Assembly: GCA_022648325.1 (NCBI GenBank)
Contig: JALCMG010000006.1
Location: 62,001 to 126,000 of the forward strand
DNA length: 64,000 nucleotides
Origin: Olsenella sp.
Lineage (GTDB): Bacteria; Actinomycetota; Coriobacteriia; Coriobacteriales; Atopobiaceae
Reading direction: 5' to 3'
Part shown: one piece after another, positions 8,526-16,879 of the stretch
Numbering within the stretch: the stretch's first letter is position 1
Layout: every line of letters begins with the position of its first letter
Position numbers and translations under genes: made by a program
The notes under the pieces: generated by a model
Database searches by the model: none
The model's input: only the letters and a program-made list of their open reading frames with translations
What the model was told of the DNA's origin: nothing

Positions 8526-9106
8526 GGGTTGTTGGTGGCAAGTGGGGCGGCAAGCCCCTCGAGGCTCCCGAGGGGCGCGGGGTCACGCGTCCCACGACGG
8601 ATCGCAATCGAGAGGCAATGACCTCAATGATCCTCTCGGCTCGTGGGCTCGACCTCGGGCACGCGTCGGTGCTCGATGCCTTTGCGGGCTCGGGTGCCAT
8701 GGGGATAGAGCTGCTCTCGCGCGGGGCCGCCCGCTGCACCTTCATTGACCAGGACTCGCGCGCCGTTGCCCGCGTGCGACGAAACCTCGGGCAGGTTGGT
8801 GCCGAGAGGGACGCATTTGCCGTGCTCTGCGGTGACGCCTGCCGGCTCGCAGAGAGGGGGCGCATCTCCGGAGCGCCCTTCGACGTGGTCTTTCTCGACC
8901 CGCCCTATGCCCTGTCGGCGGGCGTGGTGAGTGCTATGCTCGAAAACCTCGTCGCGCATGGCGCGTTGCGTCCTGGGGCGACGGTGGTCTACGAGCGCTC
9001 GGCCGATGCTCCAGGGCTTGATGTGGCCGGACTGGCCCCCGTTCGGACCAAGCGCTACGGCATCGCCTGCGTGGATCTTCTCGAGAAAGGACCAGACGTT
9101 GACTAG
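8522..9106 (+). CDS. rsmD: 16S rRNA (guanine(966)-N(2))-methyltransferase RsmD
   Basis: SAM-dependent methyltransferase that modifies G966 of 16S rRNA in the 30S subunit; 194 residues, typical for the family. The start RVVGGKWGGKPLEAPEGRGVT includes the conserved segment that ends in RPTTDR. The SAM-binding loop reads LDAFAGSGAMGIE, and the catalytic DPPY is at residues 126-129. The ATG overlaps the recG stop, and its own end overlaps the coaD start, so the three genes are translationally coupled. Confidence 0.93.
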   Translation: MRVVGGKWGGKPLEAPEGRGVTRPTTDRNREAMTSMILSARGLDLGHASVLDAFAGSGAMGIELLSRGAARCTFIDQDSRAVARVRRNLGQVGAERDAFAVLCGDACRLAERGRISGAPFDVVFLDPPYALSAGVVSAMLENLVAHGALRPGATVVYERSADAPGLDVAGLAPVRTKRYGIACVDLLEKGPDVD

Positions 9107-9608
9107 CGAGCTCTGCACCCATGTGGTGGTGCCAGGCACCTTCGACCCGGTGACCCTTGGCCACATGGACGTCATACGCCGTGCCAGGAAGCTCTTCCCG
9201 CAGGTCACGGTTGCCGTTGCCGAGTCGCGCCGAAAGCACGGGATGGGCACCGAGTTCACGCTCGAGGAACGCGTGGACATGCTCAAGGGTGCCCTTCGGG
9301 ATCAAGACATGACCGATGGCATCGAGGTGGTGCCCTTCTGTGGCCTCCTCGTGGAGTTTTGCAAGGAGCGTGGGGCGGGCGGCGTGGTCAAGGGGCTGCG
9401 GGCCACGACGGACTTCGAGTACGAGCTGCAGCAGGCCGACCTCAACACCTACATGGCGCCCGACCTGGAGTCGATCTTCGTCATGTCGAGCCCCAAGTAT
9501 GGCTACGTCTCATCCTCCGTCGTGCGCGAGATCGCTTCCATGGGAGGGGACGTGGATTTCCTCGTACCCCCCAACGTGGCAGAGCGCCTACGTGCGCACT
9601 ATGCGTGA
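9099..9608 (+). CDS. coaD: Phosphopantetheine adenylyltransferase CoaD
   Basis: Catalyses the fourth step of coenzyme A synthesis, converting 4'-phosphopantetheine and ATP to dephospho-CoA. I place the start at TTG 9099 (GAGAAAGG 9 bp upstream), which overlaps the rsmD stop and gives 169 residues. The frame is open further upstream inside rsmD, but that part has no CoaD similarity. The nucleotidyltransferase signature GTFDPVTLGH is at 13-22, and the C-terminal ISSSxVR-type motif appears as SSSVVREI. Coenzyme A supply fits with acpP and plsX downstream. Confidence 0.93.
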   Translation: MTSELCTHVVVPGTFDPVTLGHMDVIRRARKLFPQVTVAVAESRRKHGMGTEFTLEERVDMLKGALRDQDMTDGIEVVPFCGLLVEFCKERGAGGVVKGLRATTDFEYELQQADLNTYMAPDLESIFVMSSPKYGYVSSSVVREIASMGGDVDFLVPPNVAERLRAHYA

Positions 9609-9620
9609 GCTTTGGCTCGT

Positions 9621-9651
9621 TTGGGGACTCGCGGCGCTTTTCTGCTAACAT
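9621..9651 (+). promoter_or_regulatory. Candidate promoter before the SepIVA-like gene
   Basis: An extended -10, TGC followed by TAACAT (9643-9651), lies 70 bp upstream of the next start. TTGGGG at 9621-9626 is a possible -35 with a long 19-bp spacer. The extended -10 is the stronger part. Confidence 0.4.
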
Positions 9652-9723
9652 CAGAGTGATTTTGCCCCTCGGGCAGCGCACGGGCACGCCCGAGCAGTGG
9701 CCCACACTCGAAAGGAGACCTGG

Positions 9724-10221
9724 ATGCAGCCGGGTGAGGAAACAGAGAGCCTGGTCGACGAGCTCGAGCAGCTAGTGAACGAGGCGAAGTCCCCGCTCAC
9801 CGGTGGTGGCCAGAAGAAGATTGTCGATGCGCAGGACGTGTATGAGATTCTCGACGAGATTCGCAGGGTCTTCCCGCAGGAGTTCCAGGATGCCCGCCGT
9901 ATCCTCAAGGAGGAGCAGGAGACGCTCGACCGCGCTCAGCAGCAGGCCGACAGCATCATTGCCGACGCCCAGCAGCAGGCCATGATTCTCGCGGGTGACC
10001 AGGAGGTTGTGCGTCTCGCCCAGCAGCAGGCCGACAGTATCAAGGACCAGGCTGCCCAGTACGAGCGTGACACGCGCTACAACGCCGAGGAGTACGCCGA
10101 TACCGTGCTTGCGCACCTCGAGGAGAACCTCAAGTCGCTCACCAACTCGGTCTCCCGCGTCCGCCAGACGCTTGATGAGAACTCCGGTCCTCGTAACACC
10201 TCGAACAACGTTCCCTGGTAA
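9724..10221 (+). CDS. SepIVA-like coiled-coil septation/polar growth protein
   Basis: 165-residue hydrophilic protein with a long central coiled coil (roughly 55-110) made of QQQADSI-type repeats. The start ATG at 9724 follows GAAAGGAG. The N-terminal block DVYEILDEIRRVFPQEF followed by DARRIL resembles the start of mycobacterial SepIVA, a DivIVA-domain-like protein acting at the division septum; this comparison is from memory. The genomic neighbourhood (coaD before, rpmF and rnc after) also matches actinobacterial gene order. It could instead be annotated as an F0 subunit b-like or DivIVA-like protein. The C-terminal tail is short and polar. A structural role in the envelope or division is inferred only. 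Confidence 0.65.
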   Translation: MQPGEETESLVDELEQLVNEAKSPLTGGGQKKIVDAQDVYEILDEIRRVFPQEFQDARRILKEEQETLDRAQQQADSIIADAQQQAMILAGDQEVVRLAQQQADSIKDQAAQYERDTRYNAEEYADTVLAHLEENLKSLTNSVSRVRQTLDENSGPRNTSNNVPW

Positions 10222-10226
10222 GCGTC

Positions 10227-10829
10227 ATGCAGTCTGTGATTTTTGCACTTGACGCACGCCTCGGTGAGGCGGGGGACACCCTGCCCCTGAAGGGCCACCT
10301 CGACGAGTCGTCCTACACGCTCGGCGAGCGCGAGTTCTCGCTGCCCTCCGGCATAGACTATGACCTCGTGCTCACCAATGCCGGCGAGGGCATTCTCGCC
10401 ACTGGCATCCTCACCACACACGTGGTGGGCACCTGCGACCGCTGCCTCAGCCCTGCGGAGTTTGACGTGAGCGGCGAGGTGGACGAGTACTACCTCTTCG
10501 AGGAGCCCGAAGACACGGGCGACGGCGACGATGACGACGAGCTGGACTTCTCGCTTGTCTCTGACGACAACACCATCGACCTCTCCGACGCGCTTCTCTC
10601 GACCCTTGTCATGGAGACGCCCTACGTTGTGCTGTGCCGCCCGAACTGCAAGGGCCTCTGCCCCGTCTGCGGCGCCAACCTCAACGAGGAGGACTGCGGC
10701 CATGCCGCCCAGATTGAGGAGGATCGCCTCAAGTCGAGCCCGTTTGCCGTTCTCGCCTCACTCGATCTTGACAACAATCAGGACGACAAGGGCGATGCGC
10801 CCAGCGCTTGCGGGCAAGACACAGAGTGA
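10227..10829 (+). CDS. yceD: YceD family (DUF177) protein
   Basis: 200-residue member of the YceD/DUF177 family, normally encoded immediately before rpmF and linked to 23S rRNA maturation. The motif TCDRCLSPAEFDVSGEVDEYY is visible near residues 70-90, and the C-terminal zinc-like cluster CRPNCKGLCPVCGANLNEEDC contains five cysteines. A strongly acidic stretch (about 90-110) sits between them. It starts five bases after the coiled-coil gene. The order yceD-rpmF-plsX is widely conserved. Confidence 0.88.
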   Translation: MQSVIFALDARLGEAGDTLPLKGHLDESSYTLGEREFSLPSGIDYDLVLTNAGEGILATGILTTHVVGTCDRCLSPAEFDVSGEVDEYYLFEEPEDTGDGDDDDELDFSLVSDDNTIDLSDALLSTLVMETPYVVLCRPNCKGLCPVCGANLNEEDCGHAAQIEEDRLKSSPFAVLASLDLDNNQDDKGDAPSACGQDTE

Positions 10830-10865
10830 AGAAATTGCCGCATCTGGCGCATGTGCCCTATTGCG

Positions 10866-10874
10866 TGGTATAGT
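10866..10874 (+). promoter_or_regulatory. Extended -10 promoter element before rpmF
   Basis: TGG followed by TATAGT at 10869-10874 forms an extended -10, about 76 bp upstream of rpmF. No convincing -35 is seen at 17 bp, as expected for an extended -10 promoter. Confidence 0.45.
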
Positions 10875-10950
10875 CATCCACGCATGATTTTTGGTCAAGT
10901 TGCCCCGCGTCTCCACGAGGGGCGCGGTGTAAGAGCAAGAGAGGTTCAAG

Positions 10951-11130
10951 ATGGCAGTTCCTAAGCAGAAAAAGGGCCGTGGAGCCACGCACACCCGTCG
11001 TTCGGCCAACAGCAAGGTCGCCACTCCGGCCCGTTCTGTGTGCCCGCGTTGCGGAGCCCCCAAGCTCCCGCACCACGTGTGCCCCAACTGCGGCTACTAC
11101 AAGGACCGCGAGGTCGTTGTCACCGAGTAG
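10951..11130 (+). CDS. rpmF: 50S ribosomal protein L32
   Basis: 59-residue ribosomal protein of the large subunit. It begins MAVPKQKKGRGATHTRRS, with a basic N-terminus, and carries the zinc ribbon CPRCGAPKLPHHVCPNCGYY with all four cysteines, so it is the zinc-containing (C+) form. The ATG at 10951 follows the purine-rich aagagcaagagagg. It is co-oriented with yceD and has its own likely promoter. A strong terminator follows 23 bp after the stop. Confidence 0.97.
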   Translation: MAVPKQKKGRGATHTRRSANSKVATPARSVCPRCGAPKLPHHVCPNCGYYKDREVVVTE

Positions 11131-11153
11131 CCCCATGCCAGCCACATGGCCTG

Positions 11154-11189
11154 GGAGGCCGGTCCCTTCTGGGGTCGGCCTCCTTTTTT
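11154..11189 (+). terminator. Rho-independent terminator after rpmF
   Basis: GGAGGCCG (11154-11161) pairs with CGGCCTCC (11176-11183), immediately followed by six T residues (11184-11189). This is the cleanest intrinsic terminator in the window; it separates yceD-rpmF from plsX. Confidence 0.92.
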
Positions 11190-11230
11190 CGTAGCGTACG
11201 AGAGTTCCCGTCAAGGATCTTGGAGGAAAG

Positions 11231-12220
11231 ATGACAACCATCTGCGTTGACGTCATGGGCTCCGACCGCGAGCCTTCCGTGCTGCTCGAAGGCGTTGCCA
11301 AGGCGCTCGAGCAGGACCCCGAGCTCAAGGTCCTCGTTGCGGGCGACGCCTCCGTGGTCGAGCCATTCGCCCGCGATCACGAGCATGCGAGCGCGCTCGT
11401 GACCACCGAGGTCATCGCAATGGACGAGCACCCCGCCACCGCAGTGCGCAAGAAGAAGGACGCGAGCATCGTGCGCGCCGCCTCCGCCGTGCGCGCGGGC
11501 GAGGCGGACGGCCTCTTCTCGGCTGGCTCCACGGGTGCCGTCCTCACGGCCGCGACCTTTGGCATCGGCCGCATAAAGGGCATCCGCCGCCCCGCGCTCA
11601 CGCTTGCCGCCCCCGGCATCTCCGGCAGAAAGACGGTCCTTCTCGACTGTGGAGCAAACGCGGACGTCCATCCAGACGTCATCGTGCAGTTTGCGCACAT
11701 GGGTCGCGCCTACGCGCAGGTGGTGCTTGGCGTCGAGGAGCCCCGCGTGGCGCTTCTCTGCAACGGCTCTGAGGAGACCAAGGGCTCCGAGCTTGCCCTC
11801 TCGTACCACGAGGCGCTTGCTGCGGGCAACTGTGGCTTCGCGGGCAATGCCGAGGGGACCGACCTTCTCGCCGGCACCTTTGACGTGATTGTTGCCGACG
11901 GCTTCACCGGAAACGTCGCCCTGAAGACCATCGAGGGCACAGCGAAGTTCATCGTGGCGCGCGTGAAGGCAGCCGCCGGAGAGTCCAAGCGTGCCGGGCT
12001 GGGCGCGCTCATGCTCAAGCCGGCGCTCAAGTCCGTTGCCGGGGAGCTCTCGGGCGACGAGATGGGCGGGGCGATTCTTCTCGGCCTACGTGCGCCCGTG
12101 GTCAAGGGCCACGGCAGCACGAGTGCCGAAGCCGTTGCCAGCGGCACCCTGACCTGCGCCCGCGCCGTCCGCGGACAGCTCTGTGAGCGTATCGCCAAGG
12201 CCTGCGAGAAGGCCGAGTAA
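11231..12220 (+). CDS. plsX: Phosphate acyltransferase PlsX
   Basis: Converts acyl-ACP to acyl-phosphate for PlsY, the first committed step of phosphatidic acid synthesis. It has 329 residues, the usual length. The start MTTICVDVMGSDREP is the canonical DxMGGD-type opening (here DVMGSD). Further family blocks are GLFSAGSTGAVLTAATF, LLDCGANADVHP and DGFTGNVALKTIEG. The ATG follows TTGGAGGAAAG. acpP lies 75 bp downstream, so acyl donor and enzyme are encoded together. FakA in the same run makes the same acyl-phosphate product. Confidence 0.95.
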   Translation: MTTICVDVMGSDREPSVLLEGVAKALEQDPELKVLVAGDASVVEPFARDHEHASALVTTEVIAMDEHPATAVRKKKDASIVRAASAVRAGEADGLFSAGSTGAVLTAATFGIGRIKGIRRPALTLAAPGISGRKTVLLDCGANADVHPDVIVQFAHMGRAYAQVVLGVEEPRVALLCNGSEETKGSELALSYHEALAAGNCGFAGNAEGTDLLAGTFDVIVADGFTGNVALKTIEGTAKFIVARVKAAAGESKRAGLGALMLKPALKSVAGELSGDEMGGAILLGLRAPVVKGHGSTSAEAVASGTLTCARAVRGQLCERIAKACEKAE

Positions 12221-12295
12221 CGGGTACCATAAGCTCGTGTGCGCGGCGGCTATCCTCCGCGCGAGCAAGCAATGCCAATTCGCAAGGAGGAACCC

Positions 12296-12535
12296 ATGGA
12301 CCATGACGCCATTCTCGAGAAGGTCATCTCGGTCGTGAACGACACCCTTGAGGTCCCCGATGACGTGGAGCTCACCGAAGAGACCGCCTTCAAGGACCTC
12401 GGCGCAGACTCCTTCGACCTTCTCGAACTGGTCACCGCCCTCGAGGACGAGTTCGACCTCACGTTCGACGACGAGGCCCTCGAGAAGATTGCCACCGTGG
12501 GCGACGCCGTGAGCGCCATCAAGGCAGCTCAGTAA
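12296..12535 (+). CDS. acpP: Acyl carrier protein
   Basis: 79-residue acidic carrier of growing fatty acyl chains. The start ATG at 12296 sits behind a perfect AAGGAGG (12284-12290); an upstream in-frame start at 12239 would only add an unconserved leader. The phosphopantetheine attachment site is S39 in LGADSFDLLEL (DSF instead of the more common DSL). The four-helix pattern and DEFD block are preserved. plsX precedes and rnc follows, a conserved bacterial order. Confidence 0.95.
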   Translation: MDHDAILEKVISVVNDTLEVPDDVELTEETAFKDLGADSFDLLELVTALEDEFDLTFDDEALEKIATVGDAVSAIKAAQ

Positions 12536-12557
12536 GCAAGCAGGGGAGTTCTCTCAT

Positions 12558-13313
12558 TTGAACACGCATGAAAAGGTCGGTGAGGTGGAGCGCATATGCG
12601 GTCACCACTTCACCGACAGAAGGCTCATAACGTCTGCCATCACGCACCCGTCGGCGGTGGAGGGCAAGCCCGTCTCGGCCTCCTATGAGAGGCTCGAGTT
12701 CCTGGGCGACTCGATTCTCGGCGCCATCGTTGCCACCGAGCTCTTCGAGCGCTTCCCCGGCCTCGACGAGGGGGCGCTCACGCGGCTCAAGATTTCGCTC
12801 GTCTCGGGCGAGACCCTCTCCGAGGTCTCCGGCGACCTTGGCATAGCGCCGCTCATCATTGTGGGGGAGTCCGAGAAGGGCACGCATGCGCGCGGCATGC
12901 ACTCCGCCCTGGAGAACGTCTACGAGTCCATCGTGGGCGCGCTCTACCTCGACGCCGGCTACGAGGACACGCGGGAGTTCGTTCTGCGTACGCTCTCCTC
13001 GCACTTCACGCCCGAGCTCGTGGACAAGCTCTCCGAACGGCCCATCAACCCCAAGTCGCGCCTGCAGGAGATCACCCAGCGCGACCTGCGCCTTGCCCCG
13101 GAGTACAAGCTCGTGGGCGAGGAGGGGCCTGCGCACGACCCTACCTTCACCTCGGTCGTGCTCGTGGACGGCAAGCGCGTGGGCAGGGGTTCCGGCCCAT
13201 CAAAGAAGAGCTCCGAGAACGCTGCAGCTGCGGATGCGCTCGAGCGTATGGGACAGAACGGCGACAAGGGCGCTTCCGCTGAGGATGCGCCCGACGACGC
13301 TACCGAGAACTAG
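12558..13313 (+). CDS. rnc: Ribonuclease III
   Basis: Double-strand-specific endoribonuclease that processes rRNA precursors and some mRNAs. It has 251 residues from a TTG start at 12558, which is 9 bp after CAGGGGAG; the nearby ATG at 12568 is out of frame. The catalytic signature ERLEFLGDSILG contains E47 and D51, and a second acidic patch (ENVYESIVGALYLDAG) follows. The C-terminal double-stranded RNA-binding domain runs about 155-225 with GRGSGPSKKSSENAAA. The last 25 residues are an acidic tail. It is spaced 23 bp from acpP and smc. Confidence 0.95.
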   Translation: MNTHEKVGEVERICGHHFTDRRLITSAITHPSAVEGKPVSASYERLEFLGDSILGAIVATELFERFPGLDEGALTRLKISLVSGETLSEVSGDLGIAPLIIVGESEKGTHARGMHSALENVYESIVGALYLDAGYEDTREFVLRTLSSHFTPELVDKLSERPINPKSRLQEITQRDLRLAPEYKLVGEEGPAHDPTFTSVVLVDGKRVGRGSGPSKKSSENAAAADALERMGQNGDKGASAEDAPDDATEN

Positions 13314-13336
13314 GCGGAGAAGCGAGAGGACCACCC

Positions 13337-16300
13337 TTGTATCTGAAGTCGCTCACCCTCAAGGGCTTCAAGTCCTTCGCCGACAGGACTTCCATGGCCT
13401 TTGACCCCGGCCTCAACGTGGTCGTGGGACCAAACGGCTCGGGCAAGTCGAACGTCTCGGACGCGATCCTCTGGGTCCTGGGCGAGCAGAGCGCCAAGAT
13501 GCTGCGGGGTCAGGCCATGGAGGACGTGATCTTCTCTGGCAGCTCGGCTCGCCCGGCAGTGGGCGTGGCCGAGGTAACGCTGGTGCTCGACAACTCAGAC
13601 CACACGCTGCCCATCGACTTCGCAGAGGTGGGCATCACGCGAAGGATGTACCGCTCGGGCGAGTCGGAGTACCTCATCAACGGCGCTCCCGCACGTCTCA
13701 TGGACGTCCAGGACATCCTTCACGACTCCGGCCTTGGCAAGGACACGCACTCGATCATCAGCCAGGGCAAGCTCGACTCAATCCTCCAGAGCCGTCCCGA
13801 GGAGCGCCGCGAGCTCATCGAGGAGGCGGCGGACATCTCCAAGCACCGTCGCCGCAAGGAGCGTAGCCTGCGCAAGCTTTCCTCGATGGACGAGAACCTC
13901 GCTCGTGCCAAGGTGGTCGAGCGCGAGATAAACCGCCAGCTCAAGCCCCTCGAGCGTCAGGTCGACAAGGCCAAGCGTGCCCACGACATCACGGAGCGAC
14001 TCACGGGCCTTCGCACGCTGCTCGCCGTGGACGACCTCCGCCGCCTGCAGGCCTCCTATGGGACGCTCTCGGCCCGTGGCCATGAGGCAGACGCCGCCGT
14101 GGAGCTCGCCCAGTACCGCCTGGACGAGAAGTCCGCAGAGCTCGAGAAGTACCAGTCCCTGCTCGAGCAGAAGGGCCTCTTCGTGGGCGACCTCGGCGAG
14201 CAGCGCCGTCGCATGCAGGACATCCTGGGACGCATGGACTCGGACATGCGCCTCCTGGAGGAGAAGGGCAAGAACATGGTCTCGCGACTCTCCGAGATGC
14301 GCATGCAGCTCTCCACCATGCGCAAGCAGCGCGCAGACGTCACCGAGGAGCACGAGCGCGTGGCGGGAGACCTCTCCGACGCCCGCGTTCGTCAGCGCGA
14401 GTTCGAGGAGGGCATGGACACGCTCTCTAAGGCGTCGCGGGAGGCCGTGGCGCATCGGCGCGAGCTCGAGGACGCGCTCAACAAGCGCCAGGCAGACGAG
14501 CGCAAGGCCCGCGCCGAGGCGGACAAGGAGACGCTCGCCTTTGCCAAGCTCGAGGACCAGATCTCCAACGCCGAGGTCGAGGACGGCATGTACAAGAGCC
14601 GCCTCGACCAGGTGGCGGAGACGCTCGCGACAACCGAGGCGGCGCTGGCCGAGAGGGGAGAGCGCAAGTCTCGACTCGAGGCCCAGCTCGCCGACGCCCG
14701 CGCCAAGGCGGAGGCGCTTGCCGGGACCATAGCCGAGGCCCAGGGAGTGCTCAAGCACGCCCGTGACGAGGAGCGCTCGGCGCGCACGAAGCTCTCGTCC
14801 TCGGAGGCCACGCTCTCGGCGCTGCTCTCCGTCGACGCAAACGTCGAGAAGGCAAGCCCGCTCGTCGCCGCCGTGTCGAAGGGCCGGGCGGCAGACCTTG
14901 TCGAATGCCGCCTCGCAGACCTCATCGATGCGGACGAGTCCACGGAGTCCCTGGTGGAGCGCCTGCTCGGTGACGACCTGGCTGCCTTCGTGGTGGCGAG
15001 CGCGGCAGATGCCGGCACGCTTGCGGCTTCGGCCCTCGCGCAGGGCCGTGCCGAGGGCAGGGCCACCGTGGTCTTCCGCGAGGCGGCCCCCTCTGCGGCC
15101 CCCGTCGATGGCGCCCCAGGCGAGGCCCTCATCGCACACCTGCGCGTGTCGGATGCCGCGCGCCCGCTGCTCACGGCACTTCTCGGCGACGTGAGGATTG
15201 TGGGGAGCGCCGACGAGGCGATTCGCGCCCACCAGGCCGTGCCCTCGCTCACCTACGTCACCCCCGACGGCGTCACCGTGATGCCGGACGGACGCTGCGT
15301 GATAGGAACCTCCCCCTCCACCGAGGCGGGCGCCCTCGAGCGCAAGCGTCGCATACGCGCCCTCGAGGAGGGCATGGGGGAACTTCGTGCCTCGCTCGAC
15401 GCCGCGACGCAGGCGGTCTCGGCCGCCGAGTCGGCCCTCGCCGTGTCGCGTGACGGCGCAGCCGCCGCGAAGGGAGACGTCGCGCGCCTCTCGGGCGAGC
15501 TCTCCTCCGTGACCTCCGAGATGGGGCGTCTTGACGACCAGCGCCAGCGCGCCGCAGACGAGCAGCGCCAGGTGACGAGCCAGCGCGACGCCGCCTCCGA
15601 ACGCGCGGCGGACGCGCGCGCCCACATCGAGGGCCACAAGGCCGCCGCTGCCGCAGCGCGCGCCAAGGCGGAGGAGCTGGCGGCTGGTCTCGGCGACCTG
15701 CGGACGCAGCATGACGAGGCCGTTCGCGCCCAGGGCAAGGCGTCCCACGAGCTCTCGGACGCCCGCCTGGAGCTTGCGATGGCCAAGGAACGCGCCAAGA
15801 ACCTCTCGGCACGCGAGCGGGAACTCGCCAACCGGAAGCACGACCTCGACGCCCGCATCGTGGCGACCGAGGAGGGGTCGCGCGCCCTTGAGGTCGTTCG
15901 CCTCCGCGTGGACCCGCTCCACGACCGCTATGACGCCATCCGCGCCCGGGCGCTCGACTGGGCCGCGCGCCTCAAGGACCGCGCGTCTCTCGCCGAGGCG
16001 GACTCCGACTCCCTCAAGCGGACCATCGGCGACGCCAAGTCGGCCGTGAACGACGCGTCGGCCGAGCTCACGCGTGCCCGTGACGCCGCCGCCACCGTCA
16101 AGGTCGACCTTGGTCGCCTTGAGGTGCAGGTCCAGAACGCCATCGAGGCCATCCAGGCCACCGGCGCCGTTCTCGATGACGCGCTCTCGCTCCCCGCGCC
16201 GGAGGACCGCGAGGCGACCGAGCGTGAGGCCGACCAGCTCGAGCGTCAGCTCTCCTCCATCGGCCCCGTGAACGAGGTCGCTATGGACGAGTACATCCGC

Positions 16301-16879
16301 CTCAAGCAGCGTGCGGACTACATTGGCGAGCAGGTCGCGGACCTCGAGGCCGCCCGCGTTGCCCTCAAGAAGATCAACGCCGCGATCGACCGCAAGATGC
16401 GCAACAAGTTCCTCGTGGTCTTCGACAAGGTAAACGAGAACTTCTCGCAGATCTTCTCGATGCTCTTCCCTGGCGGCCACGCCCACATCGAGATGACCGA
16501 CCCGGACAACCTCTCCGAGACGGGCATCGAGATCGTGGCACAGCCTCGGGGCAAGCGCATCACCAAGATGACGCTCATGTCGGGCGGCGAGAAGTCGCTC
16601 ACGGCGCTCGCACTTCTCTTTGCCGTGTACAAGACGCGCACGGTGCCCTTCTATGTGTTCGACGAGGTGGAGGCCGCGCTCGACGACTCCAACCTCTCAA
16701 AGCTCCTTGACGCCATCGAGCAGCTCAAGGACACGACGCAGCTCATCGTCATCTCGCACCAGAGAAGGACGATGGAGCAGGCAGACGTCCTCTACGGCGT
16801 CTCCATGCAGGCCGACGGCGTGAGCCACGTCGTCTCTCAGCGCCTCGACAATGCGACTGGAAAGGTGGTCGATGCCTGA
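13337..16879 (+). CDS. smc: Chromosome segregation protein SMC
   Basis: 1180-residue structural-maintenance-of-chromosomes ATPase that condenses and segregates DNA with ScpA and ScpB. Walker A GPNGSGKS is at 31-38. Long coiled coils run about 170-490 and 670-1010, flanking a hinge at about 510-640. The C-terminal head has the signature LMSGGEKSLTALALLFA and the Walker B block VFDEVEAALDD. The start is TTG at 13337 behind GAGAGGA. The stop overlaps the ftsY start (TGATG), a conserved rnc-smc-ftsY arrangement. No scpA or scpB is in the window. Confidence 0.96.
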   Translation: MYLKSLTLKGFKSFADRTSMAFDPGLNVVVGPNGSGKSNVSDAILWVLGEQSAKMLRGQAMEDVIFSGSSARPAVGVAEVTLVLDNSDHTLPIDFAEVGITRRMYRSGESEYLINGAPARLMDVQDILHDSGLGKDTHSIISQGKLDSILQSRPEERRELIEEAADISKHRRRKERSLRKLSSMDENLARAKVVEREINRQLKPLERQVDKAKRAHDITERLTGLRTLLAVDDLRRLQASYGTLSARGHEADAAVELAQYRLDEKSAELEKYQSLLEQKGLFVGDLGEQRRRMQDILGRMDSDMRLLEEKGKNMVSRLSEMRMQLSTMRKQRADVTEEHERVAGDLSDARVRQREFEEGMDTLSKASREAVAHRRELEDALNKRQADERKARAEADKETLAFAKLEDQISNAEVEDGMYKSRLDQVAETLATTEAALAERGERKSRLEAQLADARAKAEALAGTIAEAQGVLKHARDEERSARTKLSSSEATLSALLSVDANVEKASPLVAAVSKGRAADLVECRLADLIDADESTESLVERLLGDDLAAFVVASAADAGTLAASALAQGRAEGRATVVFREAAPSAAPVDGAPGEALIAHLRVSDAARPLLTALLGDVRIVGSADEAIRAHQAVPSLTYVTPDGVTVMPDGRCVIGTSPSTEAGALERKRRIRALEEGMGELRASLDAATQAVSAAESALAVSRDGAAAAKGDVARLSGELSSVTSEMGRLDDQRQRAADEQRQVTSQRDAASERAADARAHIEGHKAAAAAARAKAEELAAGLGDLRTQHDEAVRAQGKASHELSDARLELAMAKERAKNLSARERELANRKHDLDARIVATEEGSRALEVVRLRVDPLHDRYDAIRARALDWAARLKDRASLAEADSDSLKRTIGDAKSAVNDASAELTRARDAAATVKVDLGRLEVQVQNAIEAIQATGAVLDDALSLPAPEDREATEREADQLERQLSSIGPVNEVAMDEYIRLKQRADYIGEQVADLEAARVALKKINAAIDRKMRNKFLVVFDKVNENFSQIFSMLFPGGHAHIEMTDPDNLSETGIEIVAQPRGKRITKMTLMSGGEKSLTALALLFAVYKTRTVPFYVFDEVEAALDDSNLSKLLDAIEQLKDTTQLIVISHQRRTMEQADVLYGVSMQADGVSHVVSQRLDNATGKVVDA

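Noticed and set aside
8931-9098. N-terminal extension of CoaD
   Set aside because: The open frame continues upstream inside rsmD, but that part is a shadow without CoaD similarity; TTG 9099 fits the family length.
13778-16486. Very long open frames on the strand opposite smc, with similar ones opposite ileS (26526-29504) and infB (52278-55457)
   Set aside because: They are shadows of GC-rich third codon positions. Their translations are repetitive in Leu, Val, Gly, Arg and His, match no family, and lie exactly over well-identified genes.
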